A DNA stretch of 5,135 nt from Muricomes sp. (GTDB taxonomy: Bacteria; Bacillota; Clostridia; Lachnospirales; Lachnospiraceae), in NCBI GenBank assembly GCA_020024675.1, contig JAHHTM010000116.1, positions 1-5,135 on the forward strand, given 5' to 3'. Below the pieces are notes generated by a model. The model was not told the origin of the DNA and did not search any database. It was given only the letters and a program-made list of their open reading frames with translations. The position numbers and the translations under genes were made by a program. Each line of letters opens with the position of its first letter. Positions within the stretch are counted from its first letter, which is position 1. This document shows, piece by piece, positions 1 to 5,135 of this stretch.

Positions 1-168
1 CCGTGAATCCTTACTCTTAAATGTTCTGGACTCCGGTTCAGAAGCTACCTTCCATAACTTCATTCTGAAACCATCTTGCAGCCACGAATGGTTCTCTCTG
101 GCAGTTGTTGTTATGTACTCCTCTTCATCATAACCTTTAATCATAAAATATTGATTCTAAATCAACTA
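1..168 (-). promoter_or_regulatory. T-box riboswitch leader, glycine (GGU) specifier, 3' part cut by the window edge
   Basis: This is a tRNA-sensing leader RNA read leftward. T-boxes let a gene be transcribed when the matching tRNA is uncharged. Stem I folds by eye. The base helix is GGTT (132-135) with AACC (35-38). A K-turn-like junction follows, then GAAG (123-126) with CTTC (41-44). Next is the specifier loop, with AGTA (116-119) opposite GAA (50-52). Above it CATAAC (110-115) pairs with GTTATG (53-58). Distally there is the AGAGAG bulge (94-99), AACCAT/ATGGTT (88-93 with 69-74), and a GGCTG terminal-loop motif (79-83). The triplet after GAA is GGT (47-49), followed by A, which gives a glycine specifier. 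The AGTAAGG near position 10 fits the linker toward Stem III. The antiterminator with its TGGNACC bulge and the regulated gene lie beyond position 1. A glycyl-tRNA synthetase or a glycine transporter gene is the usual target, but that is inference. Confidence 0.9.
151..165 (-). repeat. Short perfect inverted repeat at the 5' end of the T-box leader
   Basis: TTGATT and AATCAA flank a 3-base TAG spacer, giving a 6-bp AT-rich hairpin. It lies just after the predicted transcription start (about 168) and before Stem I. It could be a 5'-end stabilising hairpin or a protein site, or it could be chance in AT-rich sequence. The run TATTTT follows it on the minus strand, but the stem is too weak to call a terminator. 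Confidence 0.4.
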
Positions 169-174
169 TTTTTT

Positions 175-203
175 ATAATAACTTTCTACTGTTCTTTTGT
201 CAA
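175..203 (-). promoter_or_regulatory. Sigma-A-type promoter for the T-box transcript
   Basis: On the minus strand a perfect -35 TTGACA (198-203) is followed by a 17-base spacer and a -10 of TATTAT (175-180, five of six consensus bases). Initiation would fall near 167-169, about 32 bases before the first base of the T-box Stem I helix at 135. It lies 42 bases past the stop of the glucosaminidase gene, so the T-box unit is transcribed independently of that gene. No convincing intrinsic terminator is visible between that stop and this promoter. Confidence 0.8.
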
Positions 204-245
204 GATTCTTCATTGAATATTAACATATTTCACTGACCCTCTCTT

Positions 246-1019
246 TTATTTCTCACTTAAATCTCTGATAACTCTCACAATAGAATAGCCATATCTTTCT
301 GCTGTAGCCCATCCTGTACCTTCTGGATTTTCTTTCTGCCCAAGCCACTCCACATATGGTGCACATCCTTTTTTTACATAATCATACCTTGTATCCACGC
401 AATTTTGCTTCAGTTCTTCTTCCGTTGCATATGCTTTTAAATGTTGGATCTGCGCTCGAATTCCTGTTTGTACATCTGGATAACTTTCTCCTTTTACACC
501 ACCTCCGGTCGTTCCAATTCCAGCAAAATTGAACTGTTCTACTGTAGAATCTCCACCATATTGAAGCCATCCTGTCTCGATCATCGTTTGTGCAAATGCA
601 ACTTCTGGTCTTACTCCTTCTGCCACTGCTTCATCATAATACATTTGACAAAAAGTTTCTATGCTATCTGCTCCCCCCTGCTTCATGGCATCTTTCGGGT
701 ATTCCCCACCATTTTCTTTAAAATAAGTTACCATTTTATCTACTGTTACATCGCTTTTTCCCATAATTGGATAAAAGCCATCTGTTGACGTAAGCTGCAC
801 CGCTTCTTCTTTTTCTACCTTGTCTATTTTTGTTCTTGCATTTTTATTTTCTTTTTCAGCCATTTGAACTTCATCTGTTTGAACTTCTTTTTTTGAATAT
901 TCTTTACTTTGAAGAGTATCTTTATAATTATTTTTCAACACAACAGCAAAAATTAATATAGCTAGTCCAATCTCTATCCATAATTTTACCTTTTCAACTC
1001 TTTTTTCTTCTTTATGCAT
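246..1019 (-). CDS. Membrane-anchored glucosaminidase-domain peptidoglycan hydrolase
   Basis: This 257-residue protein is predicted to cleave glycan strands of the cell wall outside the membrane. A Lys/Glu-rich N-terminus is followed by one hydrophobic helix at about residues 13-28. There is no obvious signal-peptidase site, so I infer a type II anchored protein with an outward C-terminus. Residues 32-75 form a charged Lys/Glu/Gln-rich linker. The catalytic domain, of the glucosaminidase (PF01832, GH73-like) family, spans about 118-255. It has AQTMIETGW (143-151) with the presumed catalytic Glu148, NFAGIG (164-169), and GTGWATAERYG (234-244). Cysteines 124, 207 and 219 are outside the membrane and could pair. 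The ATG is preceded by a moderate AAGAAGGG site (1027-1034) at 7 bases. The gene stands alone between the fuc terminator and the T-box promoter. The exact bond cut and the cellular role (growth, separation or sporulation) cannot be read from the sequence. Confidence 0.9.
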   Translation of the reverse strand: MHKEEKRVEKVKLWIEIGLAILIFAVVLKNNYKDTLQSKEYSKKEVQTDEVQMAEKENKNARTKIDKVEKEEAVQLTSTDGFYPIMGKSDVTVDKMVTYFKENGGEYPKDAMKQGGADSIETFCQMYYDEAVAEGVRPEVAFAQTMIETGWLQYGGDSTVEQFNFAGIGTTGGGVKGESYPDVQTGIRAQIQHLKAYATEEELKQNCVDTRYDYVKKGCAPYVEWLGQKENPEGTGWATAERYGYSIVRVIRDLSEK

Positions 1020-1056
1020 TCCGATACCCTTCTTCTACTCTTTCTAAACTTAATTA

Positions 1057-1105
1057 AGTATATTCATACCTTATTTTTTTATAACATATTTTCTCTATTA
1101 TAACA
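1057..1105 (-). promoter_or_regulatory. AT-rich promoter region of the glucosaminidase gene with several candidate -10 elements
   Basis: Two extended -10 motifs sit in tandem on the minus strand: TGTTATAAT (1097-1105) and TGTTATAAA (1078-1086). They lie within a 10-base direct repeat, TATGTTATAA, 19 bases apart. A third candidate is TATACT (1057-1062) with a poor -35, TTATAA (1079-1084), at 16 bases. No good TTGACA box is present, so the extended -10 elements are the best candidates. The gene needs its own promoter because a strong terminator precedes it. Which start is used cannot be decided by eye. Confidence 0.45.
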
Positions 1106-1106
1106 T

Positions 1107-1143
1107 AATAAAAACGTCGGAAATAGTAAAACTATTTCCGACG
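1107..1143 (-). terminator. Intrinsic terminator of the fuc operon
   Basis: On the minus strand a perfect 12-bp stem (CGTCGGAAATAG, 1132-1143, with its complement at 1115-1126) closes a 5-base loop. It is followed directly by TTTTTATTAT. The stem starts 31 bases past the fucU stop codon. The orientation fits termination of leftward transcripts from fucU, separating the fucose genes from the glucosaminidase gene. Confidence 0.92.
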
Positions 1144-1174
1144 CATTTCTCATATGATATGTATATAGCTTTTA

Positions 1175-1615
1175 TTATTCAACTACTACACCTTTCTGAA
1201 GCATAATGTTTGCATATAATGCTTTTTCACTTGTTGCGATGATAGCGTATACCTCTTTTGCTTCATCGTAGAATTTGAAACGTTCAATATTTCCAACAGC
1301 TTCTGCTCCTCTATCGTCATATTTAGCAACGATTTCTTTATATGTATCCCAGATTGGAGTTTCAACAGTATCACCAGGAACAACTTCCATAAGATTGACT
1401 GGTTTTTCTGTATATGTGTCAAGTGGGAAAACCTGAAGAATAGCATCTAAGATTTCTGGAACTCCATGTCCATCCATGCGAATAACAATAGCATTTTTTC
1501 CCATTGATTCTGCTGGGAAGTTTCCATCAGAAATTACAAGACGGTCACTATGTCCCATCTCACATAATACTTTTAATAACTCTGGTGATAAAATCTGTGG
1601 TATTCCTTTTAACAT
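1175..1615 (-). CDS. fucU: L-fucose mutarotase (RbsD/FucU family)
   Basis: This cytoplasmic enzyme interconverts the alpha and beta anomers of L-fucose and so supplies the anomer used by the isomerase. At 146 residues it is close to E. coli FucU (140) and matches it along its length as I remember that sequence. Shared parts are the N-terminal ISPELLKVL-like segment (here ILSPELLKVL, 8-17), GHSD with the catalytic-type His22, SDGNFPAESMG with Asp30 (29-39), ERFKFYDEA (111-119), and YANIMLQKGV (134-143). These features favour FucU over the ribose pyranase RbsD, as do the neighbouring genes. The ATG has a strong AGGAGG site (1624-1629) at 8 bases. It lies 140 bases after fucI rather than being tightly coupled. 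A hairpin sits in that gap, and a strong terminator follows the gene. Confidence 0.95.
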   Translation of the reverse strand: MLKGIPQILSPELLKVLCEMGHSDRLVISDGNFPAESMGKNAIVIRMDGHGVPEILDAILQVFPLDTYTEKPVNLMEVVPGDTVETPIWDTYKEIVAKYDDRGAEAVGNIERFKFYDEAKEVYAIIATSEKALYANIMLQKGVVVE

Positions 1616-1660
1616 TTCAATATCCTCCTGATTATAATAGATAATTTTCTTTTTTTGGGC

Positions 1661-1695
1661 GCAAAGAGTGCCATGTTAAAACAGGCACTCTTTGC
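1661..1695 (-). other. Strong hairpin in the fucI-fucU intergenic region, without a U-tract
   Basis: GCAAAGAGTGCC and its exact complement GGCACTCTTTGC form a perfect 12-bp stem around an 11-base centre. On the minus strand the centre can itself pair TGT with ACA around TTTA, leaving one bulged T and giving about 15 bp in total. In the direction of the operon the stem is followed by GCCC and a run of A, not T, so it is not a standard intrinsic terminator for the fuc transcript. On the plus strand it is followed by only TTTTG, with no gene upstream to terminate. Likely roles are protection of the fucI mRNA 3' end, a processing site, or partial attenuation before fucU. These are inferences. Confidence 0.75.
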
Positions 1696-1721
1696 TTTTG
1701 ATAGGTATTAGTTTTATAAGG

Positions 1722-1737
1722 AATCCCTAAAGGGATT
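1722..1737 (-). repeat. Small inverted repeat just past the fucI stop
   Basis: AATCCCT and AGGGATT are perfect complements with 2 bases between them, realistically a 6-bp stem with a 4-base loop. The repeat begins 18 bases past the fucI stop and precedes the larger hairpin at 1661-1695. No T-run follows on the minus strand. It may add to a structured 3' end of the kinase-fucI message, or be chance. Confidence 0.4.
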
Positions 1738-1755
1738 TTCGGCATTAATTATAAA

Positions 1756-3558
1756 CTATTTAATAGTTTTGTACATTGGTCCATATGCCTGGCAAGCTCT
1801 GTAGTCCTGTCCTTCTTTGTCCTGTCCAAACGCATTCCAGCAAGATGGTCTGAAGATATCTTCTTCAGGAACGTTGTGCATAGCAACTGGAATTCTTAAG
1901 ATAGAGCAAAGTGTGATAAGGTCAGCACCGATATGTCCGTAACTGATTGCACCGTGGTTAGCGCCCCAGTTATTCATTACATCGTATGCAGATTTAAATG
2001 CACCTTCTCCTGTAACTCTTGGAACAAACCATGTTGATGGCCATGTGTAGTCTGTTCTCTTCCACAGATATTCATCAACTTCTTCTGGAAGTTCAACTGA
2101 CCATCCTTCACAAATCTGAAGCATTGGTCCTAAATTCTTAACAAGGTTAAGTCTGATCATTGTCATTGGCATTTCAACGTCTGTCTTAAATCTTGAAGAG
2201 AATCCACCACCTCTGAAGTATCCAAGGTCAGCATAGTTCCATGTTGTGTTTTCCATGATAGCATCCTGATCTGCTTCTGTTACCTCATACCAAGGTTTCA
2301 TACATCTGTTACCTTCAGCATCTCTAGCCTGTCCATTAGCGTCAAGGCAGCAAGCTCCTGAGTTGATAAGGTGAATAAATCCGTTAGCTTCTTTAGCGTG
2401 TCCTTCAAGCTCATATCCTGTTGTTCTCTTAACAGCCTCTGGGCTCCAGTATGTACGAACATCTGCGAACATCTGAGCTGAGTTTGTAAGAAGTTTAGAG
2501 AACATCATTCCAAGTCCGTTAAGGATATCATTTTCTGTTGCAAGGATGTATGGCTCTCTAGCTCCATTCCAGTCAAATGATGTATTTAACATAGCCTCTG
2601 TAAAGTCAGCGTTTGGATAGAAGTCTGTCCACTGTCTCTGTCCCTGGAAACCAGCTGCAAGAGCGTTGTGTCCAACCATCTCTTCTTCGCATCCTTCTGG
2701 AAGGTTTTTGTTACCATTCATAAGGTCTTTAACGATACACATCATCTTAACTGTGAATTCCCAATCCTGTTCTTTTTCTTCAGGAGTTCTCTGAAGATCT
2801 TCACGGTTCTTATCAAATCCCATCTTGCATTTTTCTTTTGTCCATGCAAGAGCTTTCTGGAATTCTTCTTCATCATAAATGTTGTTTGTCATACGACGGA
2901 TAATTTCAACTTCGTCAACAGACTCTACACGCATACCAAGGTATTCTTCGATGAATGCTGGATCCATGATTGATCCACCGATTCCCATACAGATAGAACC
3001 AATCTGTAAGTAAGATTTTCCTCTCATTGTTGCAGCAGCAACTGCAGCACGTCCAAATCTTAAAAGTTTTTCTTTAACATCAGCTGGAATTTCAGCATCA
3101 TCAGCCTCTGTAACTTCGTGTCCGTAGATACCGAAAGCTGGAAGACCTTTCTGTGCATGTGTAGCAAGTACAGATGCAAGATATACAGCTCCTGGTCTCT
3201 CTGTTCCGTTGAATCCCCAAACAGCTTTGATTGTCATAGGATCCATATCCATTGTTTCAGCACCATAGCACCAGCAAGGTGTTACTGTAAGAGTAATATC
3301 AACGCCTTCTTTTTTGAATTTTTCAGCGCATGCTGCTGATTCAGCAACACGTCCGATTGTTGTATCAGCGATTACAACTTTAACTGGCTCACCATTTGAA
3401 TATCTTAAGTTGTCTGTAAATAATTTAGCTGCTGATTTAGCCATGTTCATTGTCTGCTCTTCGAGACCTTCACGAATTTTATAAACTCCTCTACGTCCAT
3501 CGATTGTAGGTCTGATTCCGATTACTGGGTAACCGCCAATAAGTCTTGATTCTGCCAT
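1756..3558 (-). CDS. fucI: L-fucose isomerase
   Basis: This cytoplasmic aldose-ketose isomerase converts L-fucose to L-fuculose and is Mn-dependent in the known family. It has 600 residues against 591 in E. coli FucI and is colinear from the start (GIRPTIDGRRGV, 14-25) to the end (GQDYRACQAYGPMY, 583-596). Family structure divides it into N1 (about 1-175), N2 (about 176-355) and the C-terminal domain. The metal ligands are recognisable: Glu342 in ATEND and Asp366 in FADVR, 24 apart as in E. coli Glu337 and Asp361. His535 in GANHG probably corresponds to His528. The ATG at 3558 has a very strong AAGGAGGAG site (3565-3573) at 6 bases, and the kinase stop is only 21 bases upstream, so the two are co-transcribed. 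The family also accepts D-arabinose, but fucU next door makes fucose the likely substrate. The gene is intact. Confidence 0.98.
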   Translation of the reverse strand: MAESRLIGGYPVIGIRPTIDGRRGVYKIREGLEEQTMNMAKSAAKLFTDNLRYSNGEPVKVVIADTTIGRVAESAACAEKFKKEGVDITLTVTPCWCYGAETMDMDPMTIKAVWGFNGTERPGAVYLASVLATHAQKGLPAFGIYGHEVTEADDAEIPADVKEKLLRFGRAAVAAATMRGKSYLQIGSICMGIGGSIMDPAFIEEYLGMRVESVDEVEIIRRMTNNIYDEEEFQKALAWTKEKCKMGFDKNREDLQRTPEEKEQDWEFTVKMMCIVKDLMNGNKNLPEGCEEEMVGHNALAAGFQGQRQWTDFYPNADFTEAMLNTSFDWNGAREPYILATENDILNGLGMMFSKLLTNSAQMFADVRTYWSPEAVKRTTGYELEGHAKEANGFIHLINSGACCLDANGQARDAEGNRCMKPWYEVTEADQDAIMENTTWNYADLGYFRGGGFSSRFKTDVEMPMTMIRLNLVKNLGPMLQICEGWSVELPEEVDEYLWKRTDYTWPSTWFVPRVTGEGAFKSAYDVMNNWGANHGAISYGHIGADLITLCSILRIPVAMHNVPEEDIFRPSCWNAFGQDKEGQDYRACQAYGPMYKTIK

Positions 3559-3579
3559 TGTTATCTCCTCCTTGACTAT

Positions 3580-5055
3580 TTATTTAATAAATGTTTTAAA
3601 TTTTTCATATGCAGCATCCCACTTTTCAGCATCCTGTGGAAGATACTCATATGTAGTTTCTGAATTTGCAATAATTGCTCTTGCTTCTTTCATATCCTTG
3701 ATTTCACCAAGTGCCATGAACTGAACAGCAATATTTCCAAGAGCTGTCGCTTCAATAGGGCCTGCGATAACCTTACGTCCGCTTGCTCCTGCTGTCATCT
3801 GACAAAGAAGTTTGCTCTGGATTCCTCCACCGATCATGTGAATTGTATCATAATGTTTACCTGTACACTCTTCAATCTGCTCTAATGCATATCTATATTT
3901 CATTGCAAGGCTCTGATTGATACAGCACATAATTTCTCCAATAGTTTCTGGAACTTTCTGTCCTGTCTTACGGCAGAACTCTCTGATTCTCTCTGGAATA
4001 TTTCCTGCTGGAACAAACTCTGGAGAGTCTGGATCAATAAAGCTCTGGAATGGCTCAACTTTCTGTGCCATCTGCTCTAACTCACCAAATGAATATTCCT
4101 GACCTTCTCGGATCCACTGTCTTCTGCTTTCCTGTGCAAGCCATAATCCGATAATGTTCTTAAGAAGTGTAGTTGTGTCTCCATAACCACCTTCATTACT
4201 TACATTACACTCTAATGACTTTTCTCCAATAACTGGTGCTTTTAATTCTGTACCAAATAAGCTCCATGTACCACAGCTGATAAACATAAGGTCGTCTTCC
4301 TGTGTAGGAACTGATACTACAGCACTCTGTGTATCATGACTGGCTACAGCTACTACTTTTGCAGGTGCTATACCAAGTTCATCACAAATCTGATCACTTA
4401 ACTGTCCTACGATCGTACCACTTGGAACGATTTCTGGGAAGATGTTCTTTGGAATCTGAAGGGAATCCATAATCTTGTCTGACCAAACTTTATTTGCAGC
4501 ATCCATAAGCTGTGTTGTTGTGGCCATTGTATATTCAGCTTTCTTCTCTCCTGTAAGGAAATAGTTGAATAAATCTGGTGTTAACAAAAGTTTGTCTGCT
4601 CTTTCAAGAAGCCAAGGTCTTTTCTTAACAAGTGAATAAAGCTGGAAAATTGTGTTAAAGTTTTCAAACTGATTTCCTGTAAGATTGTACAGTTCATCTT
4701 TTGGAATAGCTTTAAATACTTCTTCCTGCATACCAAGTGTTCTGTCGTCTCTATAATGTACAGCGCTTTCAAGTAAAACACCCTGATCATCAAGAAGGCC
4801 GAAATCCACACCCCATGTATCAATACCGATACTGTCAAATCCACCTTTTTGTTTTGCTTTGATGATACCCTGTTTAATCTCAAAGAATTGTCTAAGTGTA
4901 TCCCAATACATTGTCTTGCCGATAATAACCGGATCATTAGAGAAGCGATGAACTTCTTCCATTTTGATCTTGCCATCTTCCAAAGTACCAATAATAGCAC
5001 GTCCACTGGAAGCACCGAAATCGAATGCAAGTACCTGTTTCTTTTCGTTACTCAC
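3580..5055 (-). CDS. rhaB/fucK: Rhamnulokinase (RhaB)-type FGGY kinase, probably acting as L-fuculokinase
   Basis: This 491-residue cytoplasmic kinase phosphorylates a ketose at O1 with ATP. In this operon the likely product is L-fuculose-1-phosphate. The FGGY fold is clear: phosphate loop DFGASSGR (12-19), IDTWGVDFGLLD (78-89), YRDDRT (101-106), ATTTQLMD (178-185), catalytic base Asp241 in ASHDTQSAV (238-246), ISCGTWSL (259-266), NEGG (287-290), KNIIGLWL (299-306), IGGGIQSKLL (408-417), and GPIEATALGNIAVQ (432-445). These signatures match E. coli RhaB (489 residues) and not E. coli FucK, whose loop reads CGATNVR and whose later motif reads TFGVD. By sequence it is therefore a rhamnulokinase and by context a fuculokinase. 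Both substrates are 6-deoxy-ketohexoses, and dual use is possible. The start is GTG at 5055, because an upstream in-frame TTG at 5073 would translate through the ribosome site. fucI follows after 21 bases. Confidence 0.93.
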   Translation of the reverse strand: MSNEKKQVLAFDFGASSGRAIIGTLEDGKIKMEEVHRFSNDPVIIGKTMYWDTLRQFFEIKQGIIKAKQKGGFDSIGIDTWGVDFGLLDDQGVLLESAVHYRDDRTLGMQEEVFKAIPKDELYNLTGNQFENFNTIFQLYSLVKKRPWLLERADKLLLTPDLFNYFLTGEKKAEYTMATTTQLMDAANKVWSDKIMDSLQIPKNIFPEIVPSGTIVGQLSDQICDELGIAPAKVVAVASHDTQSAVVSVPTQEDDLMFISCGTWSLFGTELKAPVIGEKSLECNVSNEGGYGDTTTLLKNIIGLWLAQESRRQWIREGQEYSFGELEQMAQKVEPFQSFIDPDSPEFVPAGNIPERIREFCRKTGQKVPETIGEIMCCINQSLAMKYRYALEQIEECTGKHYDTIHMIGGGIQSKLLCQMTAGASGRKVIAGPIEATALGNIAVQFMALGEIKDMKEARAIIANSETTYEYLPQDAEKWDAAYEKFKTFIK

Positions 5056-5062
5056 GCATTTT

Positions 5063-5071
5063 CCTCCTCCC
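5063..5071 (-). promoter_or_regulatory. Ribosome binding site that fixes the kinase GTG start
   Basis: GGGAGGAGG lies 7 bases before the GTG at 5053-5055. The in-frame TTG at 5071-5073 shares its last base with this motif and would encode three glycines from it, so it is not a credible start. An ATG at 5057-5059 is out of frame and gives only Met-Arg-Glu before a TAA that overlaps the early kinase codons. Confidence 0.85.
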
Positions 5072-5096
5072 AAAGCTAATTAATATGCTCTGTTAA

Positions 5097-5135
5097 TTAC
5101 TCTGCTACATTTGTAAATTTTACCTTACCTCTGTA
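5097..5135 (-). CDS. Possible C-terminal end of an upstream gene, cut by the right edge
   Basis: One minus-strand frame is open from the window edge for 12 codons (YRGKVKFTNVAE) to a TAA at 5097-5099. The other two frames meet stops within the first five codons. The stop lies 41 bases before the kinase GTG, and I see no promoter in that gap, which would fit an upstream operon member. Twelve residues are too few to identify a family. The frame could also be open by chance. Confidence 0.35.
   Translation of the reverse strand, partial: YRGKVKFTNVAE

Noticed and set aside
151..165. TTGATT inverted repeat as terminator of the glucosaminidase gene
   Set aside because: The stem is only 6 bp, all but two pairs A-T, and lies downstream of the T-box promoter, so it belongs to the leader transcript.
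441..788. 115-codon plus-strand frame antisense to the glucosaminidase
   Set aside because: It is Cys/Phe/Ile-rich and has no domain or ribosome site. It is explained by the coding constraint of the opposite strand.
1631..1636. Perfect TATAAT on the minus strand just before fucU, as a private fucU promoter
   Set aside because: It lies directly against the AGGAGG site, so initiation would fall in or past the ribosome site. No -35-like hexamer sits 16-18 bases upstream, and there is no extended -10 TG.
1651..1699. The fucI-fucU hairpin as a plus-strand intrinsic terminator
   Set aside because: Only TTTTG follows on the plus strand, and no plus-strand gene ends near it.
2668..3339. Plus-strand open frames inside fucI (2668-2973, 3118-3339)
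   Set aside because: They are antisense to highly conserved fucI codons, have Phe/Cys/Ser-rich composition and no ribosome sites. They are shadow frames.
4581..5030. 149-codon minus-strand frame inside the kinase gene, and similar frames at 382-570 and 1186-1446
   Set aside because: They overlap the real genes out of frame, match no recognisable family and lack ribosome sites.
5056..5073. TTG at 5073 as the kinase start (497 residues)
   Set aside because: It would translate through the GGGAGGAGG ribosome site. The GTG at 5055 has ideal spacing and gives an N-terminus like the RhaB family.
1..5135. A new defence, mobile or CRISPR-like system
   Set aside because: All coding space is taken by recognisable fucose and wall-hydrolase genes. 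There are no spaced repeat arrays, transposase motifs, target-site duplications or tRNA attachment sites.

Overview
The window reads as an ordinary chromosomal stretch of a low-GC, anaerobic gut-type Firmicute, most likely a member of the Lachnospiraceae/Clostridia. Three things point that way: strong AGGAGG ribosome sites, a T-box leader, and a fucose operon with a rhamnulokinase-type kinase. I cannot name genus or species. Every gene I can support lies on the minus strand, so transcription runs from the right edge to the left edge.

Right to left: (1) 5097-5135 may be the last 12 codons of an unidentified upstream gene. (2) 3580-5055 encodes a FGGY sugar kinase of rhamnulokinase (RhaB) type, starting at GTG. 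(3) Only 21 bases later comes fucI, L-fucose isomerase (1756-3558). (4) A 140-base gap with a perfect 12-bp hairpin separates fucI from fucU, L-fucose mutarotase (1175-1615). (5) A textbook intrinsic terminator (1107-1143) closes this unit. (6) A separate gene (246-1019) encodes a membrane-anchored glucosaminidase-domain peptidoglycan hydrolase, with AT-rich promoter-like sequence before it. (7) From about 203 to the left edge lie a strong promoter (TTGACA-17-TATTAT) and the 5' part of a T-box riboswitch. The Stem I of this leader can be folded by eye and carries a GGU (glycine) specifier. Its regulated gene lies outside the window.

The fucose genes act together: FucU interconverts L-fucose anomers, FucI isomerises L-fucose to L-fuculose, and the kinase makes L-fuculose-1-phosphate. 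The aldolase (FucA), the transporter and the regulator are not in this window. The hydrolase and the T-box unit have no evident link to fucose metabolism.

I found no mobile element, CRISPR array, tRNA, rRNA or plainly novel system. The best items for a second look are the glycine T-box, the U-tract-less hairpin inside the fuc operon, the RhaB-for-FucK substitution, and the overlapping ATG/GTG arrangement at the kinase start.
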